From Allorhodopirellula solitaria (GTDB lineage: Bacteria > Planctomycetota > Planctomycetia > Pirellulales > Pirellulaceae), in NCBI RefSeq assembly GCF_007859855.1, contig NZ_SJPK01000028.1, forward strand, positions 1-35,290: DNA of 35,290 nt, in the 5' to 3' direction. Numbering within the stretch: the first letter of the stretch is position 1; each line of letters starts with the position of its first letter. Below, in pieces: positions 28,201 through 35,290 of this stretch. A program made the position numbers and the translations under genes. A model generated the notes under the pieces. The model saw nothing but the letters and a program-made list of their open reading frames with translations, was not told the origin of the DNA and did no database searches.

Positions 28201-28861
28201 ACCCGTGATAGCCTGGAATCACGCTTTTGCATATAGGCGTGACGTGATATTAGCAGCATTTTTGGCGTTTGCAACTCGATGCAGTCAATCGCACTCAGAC
28301 ACGAGGATTTCGGGTATTCCTCTGTGCCGTTTGGGTATTTACCCGGCGATGAAATTCCGAGAAAACGGACTCGGTGACGCCCGCTCCCTGTCGTGAAAGT
28401 ACCTGCCGAAATCCGGCGCAAATCATGGATGCGAGCACTCGGCCCCTCCCCACAAGCAAACAGTGAAAGTTCACGGGTTGCAGTGCGCAAATTATGGCCA
28501 AAAACACGGGCGTGAGCGTCATAGCATGGATGGGCAAGGGGGTGATTCGACATGGATTCGCCAAAACATCGCGTCCCAAGGCGAATACACTACCTGAAGC
28601 CACCCGTATGGCTGGTTCAGCGGGAGCAGTTTCAGTATCGGATAGACCCTGCCGACGCTGCATCCTGCGGTCGTTTGAGCTCGTCCTACGCGGCACCCTG
28701 CAACACCAATCGCCCGGAATCGAATACACCTCTGTGCGGTTCGAGCCAGTTCGTATTATTCACCCGGTCGGATCCACTGGGACATGGAGAGATGCCGGAT
28801 CTCACTTCGTTCTACTCACACCACCTCTCCGCGACTGGTTGCCGAATGTGTCGGCCGAAAA
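28201..28861. other. element-edge region upstream of hsdR, no supported gene
   Basis: About 660 nt between the tRNA fragment and the hsdR N-terminal gene. Frames at 28,494-28,997 and 28,552-28,899 (plus) overlap hsdR or each other and resemble nothing known. An inverted repeat (CGTGATagcctggaATCACG, 28,204-28,223) lies next to the tRNA fragment. No integrase gene is visible. The promoter of the defence operon is expected in the last ~200 nt, but no clear hexamers were picked. Confidence 0.45.
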
Positions 28862-29350
28862 ATGGATTCAATCGACAAACACTCGCTATCCGAACGTGAC
28901 ATCTGCACCAAGTTCATCACCCCCGCAATCGTGGGTGCAGGTTGGGATGTGCAGCTTCAGGTCCGTGAAGAGGTCACGTTTACCGACGGGCGCGTGATTG
29001 TGAAGGGCCGGTCGACCTCGCGAGGGCCGAAAAAGCGAGCTGACTACGTTCTGTACCACAAACCAGGGATGCCGCTGGCGGTTGTCGAAGCCAAGGACAA
29101 TACGCACTCTGTTGGCGATGGGATGCAGCAAGCCCTGGCATACTCGCACCAGGACTGCCTCGATGTGCCGTTCGCCTTTAGCAGCAACAGCGATGGGTTT
29201 CTGATCCACGATCGCACGGGCACGTTTCCGCACAAAGAGTTCGAAGTGTCGCTCGACCAGTTCCCAACCCCGAAGGACCTGTGGGACCGGAACCTCCGGT
29301 GGCGTGGGATTAACGAGCAGGCCGAAGAGATTGTCGAGTCCGATTTCTAA
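28862..29350 (+). CDS. hsdR: Type I restriction HsdR N-terminal nuclease part (split gene)
   Basis: 162 residues from ATG 28,862; the frame opens further upstream, but only from here does it match the family (ERDICTKFITPAIVGAGWD). It is the PD-(D/E)xK cleavage domain of a Type I restriction subunit: KKRADYVLY gives the Asp (Asp61) and VVEAKD the Glu and Lys (Glu76, Lys78), followed by a Gln-containing helix (MQQALAYS). The frame ends with TAA at 29,348-29,350 and continues in the same frame, starting with GTG, as the helicase part. Homologues have both parts in one chain, so this is either a nonsense mutation, an error, or a real split into two subunits. The nuclease residues are intact. It is the first gene of the operon. 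Confidence 0.88.
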   Translation: MDSIDKHSLSERDICTKFITPAIVGAGWDVQLQVREEVTFTDGRVIVKGRSTSRGPKKRADYVLYHKPGMPLAVVEAKDNTHSVGDGMQQALAYSHQDCLDVPFAFSSNSDGFLIHDRTGTFPHKEFEVSLDQFPTPKDLWDRNLRWRGINEQAEEIVESDF

Positions 29351-31210
29351 GTGGACGCGACCGAGAAGTTTGCACGCTACTATCAGGTAAACGCCATCAA
29401 CCGGACGGTCGAGGCGATTGCATCAGGCCGCGATCGGGCTCTATTGGTCATGGCCACGGGCACCGGCAAGACCTATACCGCGCTCCAGATCATTTGGCGG
29501 CTGTGGAAGTCCGGAGCCAAGAAGCGAATTCTATTCCTCGCCGATCGCAACATCTTGGTGGATCAAACCAAGACCAACGATTTCAAGCCGTTTGGCGGCG
29601 CGATGAACAAGATCCGCAACCGGACCGCAGACAAATCCTTCGAGGTTTTCCTGTCGCTCTATCAGGCAATCACCGGCCCTGACGAAGCGGACAAGGTTTT
29701 CAAAGCATTCTCGCCCGACTTCTTTGGCTTGATCGTGATCGATGAATGCCACCGCGGCAGCGCCAAGGACGATTCCGCATGGCGGGAAATCCTCGACTAC
29801 TTCAGCGGCGCATCGCATCTTGGAATGACCGCGACACCGAAGGAGACGAAGTACGTCTCCAACATCCACTATTTCGGCGATCCCATTTACACGTACTCGC
29901 TCCGGCAGGGGATCGAGGATGGGTTTCTTGCGCCGTACAAGGTGATTCGCGTCGACATCGACAAGGACCTGCAGGGATGGCGTCCGACGAAAGGACAGGT
30001 CGACAAGCACGACAATCTGATCGAAGACCGAATCTACAACCAGACTGATTTTGACCGCTCTCTGGTGCTCGAAAAACGCACCGAGCTCGTTGCCCAACGA
30101 GTGACCGAATTCCTTGCCACCACGAACCCGTACGACAAGACGATTATCTTCTGTGAGGACATCGATCACGCCGAGCGGATGCGTCAGGCAATCGTCAATT
30201 GCAATCCTGACCTTGTTGCCGAGGACGACCGATACGTTGTCCGGATCACTGGCGACAACGCGGAAGGGAAGGCCCAGCTCGACTTCTTCATTGATCCCGA
30301 GTCGCGCTACCCGGTCATTGCGACGACATCCAAATTGATGGCGACGGGAGTGGACGCGAAGACCTGCAAGCTGATTGTGCTGGATCAACGAATCCAATCC
30401 ATGACCGAGTTCAAACAGATCATCGGCCGTGGGACGCGAATCGACGAGGACTACGGCAAGCTATTTTTCACGATCATCGACTTCAAGCGGGCGACCGAGT
30501 TGTTTGCCGACCCCGACTTCGACGGCGATCCCATTTCCGATGAGGACTACGATCCCGAAGCGACAGGATCGGGAACTAAGGGGGGAGGAGATGGCGAGGG
30601 CGACGATACCACCGGAGGCGGTGATCCGCCGCCCGGCCCCGGCGCCAAGAAGTACTATGTCAACGATACGCCGGTCAGCGTGGTCGCCGAGCGGATTCAG
30701 TACTACGGTGCCGATGGCAAGCTGATCACCGAATCGCTGCGTGATTACACCAAGAAGAAAGTGATGTCCCGTTTCGCGTCCATGGACGAGTTCCTGCAAA
30801 CCTGGAACTCAGCCGAAAAGAAAGCCGCGATCATGTCTGAGTTCGAACAGCAGGGCGTCTTGTTCGAAGCACTCGCGGATGACGTCGGCATCGATCTCGA
30901 CCCCTTCGACCTGTTGTGCCATGTTGTGTACGGACAACCGCCCCTGACGCGGCGTGATCGAGCCGAGAAGGTGAAGAAGCGAGATTACTTCACCAAATAT
31001 GGCGATCAGGCACGGGCCGTCCTAGAAGCTTTGCTAGAGAAGTACGCGAACCAGGGCATTTTGTCCATCGAAAGCATGGATGTGCTCAAAGTCGACCCCT
31101 TGGACGAATTTGGAACTCCGGTTGAGATCATCAAGTTATTCGGCGGCAAGGCCGGCTATCTCGCCGCGCTGAAGGATCTCGAAACTCAACTCTACGCCAA
31201 CGCATCCTGA
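29351..31210 (+). CDS. hsdR: Type I restriction HsdR motor and C-terminal part (split gene)
   Basis: 619 residues if translation starts at GTG 29,351, immediately after the in-frame TAA of the nuclease part. It begins with the family's [15 protein letters not shown] segment, then Walker A ATGTGKT (about 35-41), motif II DECH in VIDECHRGS, motif III MTATP, and motifs V-VI ([20 protein letters not shown]). The C-terminal third, after a Gly/Pro linker ([19 protein letters not shown]), is the EcoEI-type HsdR C-terminal domain. All motor motifs look intact, so loss of selection on it is not evident. If expressed separately it would translocate DNA without its own nuclease unless it re-joins the upstream product. 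The next gene starts 4 nt downstream. Confidence 0.9.
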   Translation: MDATEKFARYYQVNAINRTVEAIASGRDRALLVMATGTGKTYTALQIIWRLWKSGAKKRILFLADRNILVDQTKTNDFKPFGGAMNKIRNRTADKSFEVFLSLYQAITGPDEADKVFKAFSPDFFGLIVIDECHRGSAKDDSAWREILDYFSGASHLGMTATPKETKYVSNIHYFGDPIYTYSLRQGIEDGFLAPYKVIRVDIDKDLQGWRPTKGQVDKHDNLIEDRIYNQTDFDRSLVLEKRTELVAQRVTEFLATTNPYDKTIIFCEDIDHAERMRQAIVNCNPDLVAEDDRYVVRITGDNAEGKAQLDFFIDPESRYPVIATTSKLMATGVDAKTCKLIVLDQRIQSMTEFKQIIGRGTRIDEDYGKLFFTIIDFKRATELFADPDFDGDPISDEDYDPEATGSGTKGGGDGEGDDTTGGGDPPPGPGAKKYYVNDTPVSVVAERIQYYGADGKLITESLRDYTKKKVMSRFASMDEFLQTWNSAEKKAAIMSEFEQQGVLFEALADDVGIDLDPFDLLCHVVYGQPPLTRRDRAEKVKKRDYFTKYGDQARAVLEALLEKYANQGILSIESMDVLKVDPLDEFGTPVEIIKLFGGKAGYLAALKDLETQLYANAS

Positions 31211-31214
31211 GAAA

Positions 31215-32351
31215 ATGGCAATTTATCGATACACCCAAGTCGATATCGTGGCGCTCACTCCCACCAGCTTTTCAGACGTCGCTGTCTCTGAACGTGCGGA
31301 TTTGCAACGTTTGCTCCAGGATCGGATAGAGATTCTTGATCCGAATTTGTTGGTTATCTCGGAGGAGTTTAGCGATTGGGAAGAAAGTAAACGCCGAATC
31401 GACCTGCTTGCGCTCGACCGAGAGGGGAACGTCGTGGTTGTCGAGCTCAAGCGAACCGAGGATGGTGGTCATATGGAGCTGCAAGCGTTGCGATATGCGG
31501 CGATGGTCAGTGCGATAACGTTTGCAGACGCGGAAAAAACTTTCGCGAACTACCTTGCCAAACGTGATGATGTTCGTGACGCGAAAGAGACGCTTTTATC
31601 ATTTCTGGGCTGGGATGAACCCATTGAATCCGATTTCGGAAAAGCCGTGCGCGTTATGCTGGTTGCTGCGGAGTTCTCAAAGGAGATTACGACTTCCGTG
31701 CTGTGGCTTCGCGAGCAGAGGATCGATATATCCTGCGTCCGAATCAAACCCTATGGGACCAGGGAAGAACTGTTTCTGGATGTCCAAACCATCATTCCGT
31801 TGCCGGAAGCAGAGGCGTATCAGATCAAAATTCGTCAGAAGCAGGCAGCCAAGGATGGCAGTACTGTCTCGGCATGGAATGGCCACGACTTCTATGTATC
31901 GCTTGGCGAGTTTGACGATGCGAATTGGGACGATTGCCGAAAATACGGCTTTGTTGCTGGGAGCGGAGGCCGTTGGTTTACCCGGACTCTGGACCACTTA
32001 TTTGTCGGCGCTCGCGTCTTTGTCCTCATTCCGAAACACGGCTACGTCGGCGTCGGCATCGTGAAAGAGAAAAATCAGACCGTTGACAAGTTTATGGTGG
32101 GCGAGGGCAGCGAAGCAAAGTGCCTGCTTGATCTCCCGTTGTCAGCAAAGGATATGAGCAATCACATCGGAGATCCGGACATGTGCAGCAACCTGGTCCG
32201 CGTGGAATGGATCAAGACCGTTTCCAGGGATCAGCCTTTCTGGGAACCAGGATTGTTCGCATCCCGGCACACGGCATGCAAGCTGAAGGACCAAAACACC
32301 ATCGACAGAGTTTGCCAAAGATTTGGCATCGACAGTACGGCAGGAAACTAA
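31215..32351 (+). CDS. NucS/DUF91-like PD-(D/E)xK nuclease with PUA/EVE-like C-terminal region
   Basis: 378 residues, ATG at 31,215, 4 nt after hsdR and 6 nt before hsdM. The N-terminal part (about 1-110) has the NucS/DUF91-type nuclease pattern: Glu50 in LVISEEFS, Asp63 in RRIDLLAL, Glu77 and Lys79 in VVVVELKR, and Gln90 in MELQALRYA. The centre (about 110-220) is helical. The C-terminal part (about 224-290) reads FYVSLGEF, KYGFVAGSGGRWF, VGARVFVLIPKHGYVGVGIVKE, which resembles PUA/EVE-like base-recognition modules. That resemblance is by eye only. Location inside a Type I R-M operon suggests a defence function, perhaps modification-dependent cleavage; this is inference. No hsdS or known Type I accessory has this architecture in my experience. 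Confidence 0.78.
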   Translation: MAIYRYTQVDIVALTPTSFSDVAVSERADLQRLLQDRIEILDPNLLVISEEFSDWEESKRRIDLLALDREGNVVVVELKRTEDGGHMELQALRYAAMVSAITFADAEKTFANYLAKRDDVRDAKETLLSFLGWDEPIESDFGKAVRVMLVAAEFSKEITTSVLWLREQRIDISCVRIKPYGTREELFLDVQTIIPLPEAEAYQIKIRQKQAAKDGSTVSAWNGHDFYVSLGEFDDANWDDCRKYGFVAGSGGRWFTRTLDHLFVGARVFVLIPKHGYVGVGIVKEKNQTVDKFMVGEGSEAKCLLDLPLSAKDMSNHIGDPDMCSNLVRVEWIKTVSRDQPFWEPGLFASRHTACKLKDQNTIDRVCQRFGIDSTAGN

Positions 32352-32357
32352 CGCAAC

Positions 32358-33860
32358 ATGTCTATCTCCACTACGATCAAATCCATTCAAGACATCATGC
32401 GGAAGGATGCGGGCACCTACGGGGATGCCCAGCGAATTGAGCAGCTTGCGTGGATGTTCTTCCTGAAAATTCTCGACGATCGCGAGACCGAGGAGGAACT
32501 GCTCGAAGATGACTTCCAATCACCGATCCCGAACAAGTATCGCTGGCGTAATTGGGCGACCGATGAAGAAGGCATGACCGGCGATAGCTTGCTCGATTTC
32601 GTTGACAACGGACTGCTTCCTGCGTTGAAAAACCTAACCGTCTCGGCGGCTAATCCTCGCGCCGTGGTCATCCGGTCCGCCTTTGACGATGCCAACCAGT
32701 ACATGAAGAACGGCACGTTGATGCGCCAGGTCATCAACAAGATCAATCACATCGATTTCAACAACAGCAAAGACAGGCACCTGTTCGGCGACGTCTATGA
32801 GCAAATCCTCAAAGACCTGCAATCGGCGGGCAACGCGGGCGAGTTCTACACGCCGCGAGCAATCACGCAGTTCATGGTCCAGCAAACCGCTCCGCAGCTG
32901 GGTGAGCAGATCCTCGATCCGGCGTGTGGCACGGGCGGCTTCCTCACCGCCGTCATCGATTACATCCGTGAAGAGACCGGCCAAGTCAAAAAACCGGCTC
33001 AGGAAGATACCCTGCAAGCCAGCATTCACGGTGTCGAGAAAAAGCACTTGCCGCACATTCTCTGCACCACGAATCTGCTGCTGCACGGCATCGACGTCCC
33101 CTCGCAGATCCGCCACGACAACACGCTCAGCCGCCCGCTGCGGGACTACGGTCCAAAAGATCGTGTAGACGTCATCGTCACCAACCCGCCCTTCGGCGGC
33201 ATGGAAGAAGACGGTATCGAGTTGAACTTCCCCAAAGCGTTTCAAACCCGCGAAACTGCCGACTTGTTCCTCGTCCTGATCACGCACCTGCTCAAGGACG
33301 GGGGGCGCGGCGCCATCGTCCTGCCCGATGGCACGTTGTTCGGCGAAGGCGTGAAAACGCGGATCAAGGAACGCCTGCTCGACGAGTGCAACCTGCACAC
33401 GATCGTCCGCCTTCCCAACGGAGTCTTTGCGCCCTACACCAGCATCAAGACCAATCTGCTGTTCTTCACCAAGGGACAGAAAGGCAAGAAAGGGGCTACA
33501 AAAGACATCTGGTTCTACGAGCATCCGTATCCGCCCGGCGCCAAGAGCTACAACAAGACCAAGCCGATCCGCATCGAAGAGTTCGACGCGGAGAAGAAGT
33601 GGTGGGGCAAGCCGGACGCGCGGGGCGGGTTCAAAGGCCGCAAAGCTAGCGAGCGGGCGTGGAAGGTCACCGCGGCCGAAATCATTGAGAACGGCTACAA
33701 CCTCGACATCAAGAACCCACACAACTCCGACACCGGTCCTGGCGATCCCGACGAACTGCTGGCCGAACTGGAATCGATCCGCGCCGCCAGCCGCCAGACG
33801 CTCGACCAGCTCAAAAGCGAGCTCGCCACGGCGCTGTCCTCATCGGGAGGTGGGAAGTAG
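32358..33860 (+). CDS. hsdM: Type I DNA methyltransferase subunit HsdM
   Basis: 500 residues, ATG at 32,358. Adenine-N6 methyltransferase subunit of a Type I restriction-modification system. The N-terminal helical HsdM domain (about 5-130, with AQRIEQLAWMFFLKILDDRE) precedes the N6-Mtase core: AGEFYTPRAI (about 165), SAM motif I ILDPACGTGGFL (about 186-197) and catalytic motif IV NPPFGG (about 276-281). DGTLFGEGVKTRIKERLLDECNLHTIVRLPNGVF is the familiar downstream block. Length is normal and no frameshift is seen. It needs HsdS for target recognition; none is seen upstream, so hsdS is expected to the right of the window. Confidence 0.95.
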   Translation: MSISTTIKSIQDIMRKDAGTYGDAQRIEQLAWMFFLKILDDRETEEELLEDDFQSPIPNKYRWRNWATDEEGMTGDSLLDFVDNGLLPALKNLTVSAANPRAVVIRSAFDDANQYMKNGTLMRQVINKINHIDFNNSKDRHLFGDVYEQILKDLQSAGNAGEFYTPRAITQFMVQQTAPQLGEQILDPACGTGGFLTAVIDYIREETGQVKKPAQEDTLQASIHGVEKKHLPHILCTTNLLLHGIDVPSQIRHDNTLSRPLRDYGPKDRVDVIVTNPPFGGMEEDGIELNFPKAFQTRETADLFLVLITHLLKDGGRGAIVLPDGTLFGEGVKTRIKERLLDECNLHTIVRLPNGVFAPYTSIKTNLLFFTKGQKGKKGATKDIWFYEHPYPPGAKSYNKTKPIRIEEFDAEKKWWGKPDARGGFKGRKASERAWKVTAAEIIENGYNLDIKNPHNSDTGPGDPDELLAELESIRAASRQTLDQLKSELATALSSSGGGK

Positions 33861-33862
33861 CG

Positions 33863-35041
33863 GTGGCCGATAACACTCAACTCACAACGCCAGCTCAGTT
33901 CACCGAACTGCTGAGCACCATCCAGATCGTCGACGGGCGATTGGCTAGCCACGCATCCCGGGCGGTCAACATCAGCTTGACGGCCCGCAACTGGCTGATC
34001 GGTTACTACATCCACCAGTACGAACAAAACGGCGAAGATCGAGCCACCTACGGCGACAAATTGCTCAACCGGCTCTCCGAAGAACTGGGGGAAGCGGGCG
34101 TCAGCCGCACCGAAGCAAGGGAACTGCGTCGCTATCGGAAATTCTATCGGGCCTATCCGAGCATTCGGGAGTCGTTGTCTCCCGAATTCCGCAAACTACT
34201 GCCAGTTAATGACTTCGGGTCAGACGAACCAATTCGGGAGACACCGTCTCCCATTTCGGTGGATCCCATGCGGGACTCACAGAAATCCGTTTCCGCCTCC
34301 GACATCATCACCAAGCTGGCCTTCAGTCACATCGCCGAACTGATCGCTCTGGACACCCCCGAAAAACGCGAGTTCTACGCCGCCCAATGCATCTCTGGAG
34401 TCTGGTCCGTCCGAGAGCTACGGCGGCAGATCGCCAGCCTGCTGTACGAACGCAGCGAACTGTCTACCAACAAACGGAAACTGGATCAGCTCACCGCAAC
34501 CACCGCCGAAACTCAGCCATCGGCACTTGTCATTCGCGACCCGTACATCTTCGAGTTCCTCGGCCTGCGTCCCGCTGAGGTGATGAGCGAATCGCATTTG
34601 GAAGACCAACTGCTCAGCAAGTTACAGGACTTTCTGCTCGAACTCGGGCAAGGGTTCTGTTTCGAAGCACGCCAGAAACGCATTCTGATCGGCGACACCC
34701 ACAACTTCATCGACCTCGTATTCTACCACCGCATCCTCAAGTGCCACGTGCTGGTCGAACTCAAGCTCGAATCATTCAGTCATGAAAACATCGGCCAGTT
34801 GAACACGTACGTCAGTTGGTACGACCGCAATGTGCGGAGTGAAGACGACAACCCACCGATCGGCATCTTGTTGTGTACTGATCATGACAAGTCCCTCGTC
34901 GAATACGCCTTGGCGGGCATGGACAACTCGCTGTTCGTGTCTCAGTACCAACTGCAACTTCCCAGCAAGGAAGTGTTGCAAGCCCAGCTCGACGCCGAAC
35001 GCCAGCGACTGAAATCGCTCAGTGAAGGAGGTGAGCAATGA
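33863..35041 (+). CDS. DUF1016/YhcG-type PD-(D/E)xK nuclease family protein
   Basis: 392 residues from GTG 33,863, only 2 nt after hsdM and with GGAGG about 15 nt upstream. The N-terminal DUF1016 helical region (ARNWLIGYYIHQYEQNG, then YGDKLLNRLSEELG, then FYRAYP) is followed by a variable linker (about 110-155). The C-terminal nuclease domain has Asp284 in NFIDLVFYH and Glu299/Lys301 in VLVELKLESF, then Gln in IGQLNTYV and GILLCTDHDK. The PD-(D/E)xK set is intact. YhcG-family proteins are frequent passengers of Type I R-M operons; their role is not settled. It overlaps the next gene by ATGA. Confidence 0.9.
   Translation: MADNTQLTTPAQFTELLSTIQIVDGRLASHASRAVNISLTARNWLIGYYIHQYEQNGEDRATYGDKLLNRLSEELGEAGVSRTEARELRRYRKFYRAYPSIRESLSPEFRKLLPVNDFGSDEPIRETPSPISVDPMRDSQKSVSASDIITKLAFSHIAELIALDTPEKREFYAAQCISGVWSVRELRRQIASLLYERSELSTNKRKLDQLTATTAETQPSALVIRDPYIFEFLGLRPAEVMSESHLEDQLLSKLQDFLLELGQGFCFEARQKRILIGDTHNFIDLVFYHRILKCHVLVELKLESFSHENIGQLNTYVSWYDRNVRSEDDNPPIGILLCTDHDKSLVEYALAGMDNSLFVSQYQLQLPSKEVLQAQLDAERQRLKSLSEGGEQ
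35027..35036 (+). promoter_or_regulatory. perfect Shine-Dalgarno for the last ORF
   Basis: The sequence AAGGAGGTGA lies within the end of the DUF1016 gene a few nt before ATG 35,038. It matches the full anti-SD and is unusually strong for this window, where most genes have weak or no ribosome sites. Confidence 0.7.
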
Positions 35042-35277
35042 GTTTAGCCGAACCGTTGGATACACCTCCGTGGGAGTCGCCAGAGTGGCAGGAAGCGGTC
35101 TGCCAGACTCCCGGCTTAAAGCCGTTTTTCGACAACCTTGAGTCGTTTGTGGAGTTGCCGAGCGGTTCTTCTCGGAATTTAGTGGCACGTATTTTCCGGC
35201 ATCAGATCGAGTTTGCCGCAGTAAAACAGAATCCTGAGTCGGTAGTTGGCGAAGGAACGAAAGCCTCTTGCGGCTGA
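35038..35277 (+). CDS. small protein of unknown function at the end of the R-M operon
   Basis: 79 residues, ATG at 35,038 overlapping the previous stop (ATGA) and served by a perfect Shine-Dalgarno, so translation is well supported. The sequence (start MSLAEPLDTPPWESPEWQ) is not recognised; Pro/Trp/Glu-rich start, no membrane segment. It is not an HsdS by sequence. The stop at 35,275-35,277 lies 13 nt from the window edge, so nothing more can be said of what follows. A frameshifted longer gene cannot be excluded. Confidence 0.6.
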   Translation: MSLAEPLDTPPWESPEWQEAVCQTPGLKPFFDNLESFVELPSGSSRNLVARIFRHQIEFAAVKQNPESVVGEGTKASCG

Positions 35278-35290
35278 CTTGATGGATTGA

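Noticed and set aside
28295-28997. Open frames before hsdR on both strands
   Set aside because: Mutually overlapping, no domain, and the plus-strand ones run into the real hsdR in another frame.
31215-32351. Reading the gene between hsdR and hsdM as hsdS
   Set aside because: It has no paired target-recognition domains with conserved helical spacers. The N-terminal part has a nuclease pattern instead.

Overview
The window looks like the chromosome of a planctomycete of the Pirellulales / Rhodopirellula type. The pointers are a giant surface protein with the planctomycete-type LEPR-XLL N-terminal motif and two C-terminal dockerin repeats, a coupled DUF1592 (planctomycete cytochrome c) and DUF1552 pair, a secreted ThuA-domain protein, sparse Shine-Dalgarno sequences, wide gene spacing and G+C-rich intergenic inverted repeats. 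This assignment is inference from gene content; no 16S rRNA is present.

Left part (1-21,921): every supported gene is on the minus strand. After a gene-free end with palindromic repeats come a 3,270-residue adhesin-like protein (549-10,361), a caspase-like protease fused to an alpha/beta hydrolase (11,007-12,989), a 1.3 kb stretch without a convincing gene, the overlapping DUF1592/DUF1552 gene pair (14,261-17,618), an extended SDR / NAD-dependent epimerase (17,956-18,864), a tandem array of ~80-bp repeats whose arms are inverted copies of each other (18,973-19,399), a ThuA-domain protein (19,407-20,375) and a phytoene-desaturase-like FAD oxidoreductase (20,476-21,921).

Middle (21,922-27,840): diverging from that oxidoreductase are a beta-ketoacyl-ACP synthase, an acyl carrier protein and a second phytoene-desaturase-like oxidoreductase. 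The four genes together look like a small, uncharacterised ACP-dependent pathway in which two flavoprotein desaturases or saturases act with a chain-building enzyme. Then follow a secreted Cys/His/Ala-rich low-complexity protein with a clear intrinsic terminator, and a secreted protein of unknown function.

Right part (27,841-35,290): a terminator and the 3' half of a tRNA (anticodon GTC, Asp-like) without a 5' half mark a probable integration boundary. To its right lies a defence locus on the plus strand: hsdR split into nuclease and motor halves by one in-frame TAA directly followed by GTG; a NucS/DUF91-like nuclease with a PUA/EVE-like C-terminal region; hsdM; a DUF1016/YhcG-type PD-(D/E)xK protein; and a small ORF with a perfect Shine-Dalgarno sequence. 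No specificity subunit (hsdS) is visible; it may lie beyond the right edge. The genes are packed with gaps of 0-6 nt or overlaps, so they are probably one operon. The orientation of the tRNA fragment and its adjoining terminator predict that the mobile element extends rightwards, out of the window.
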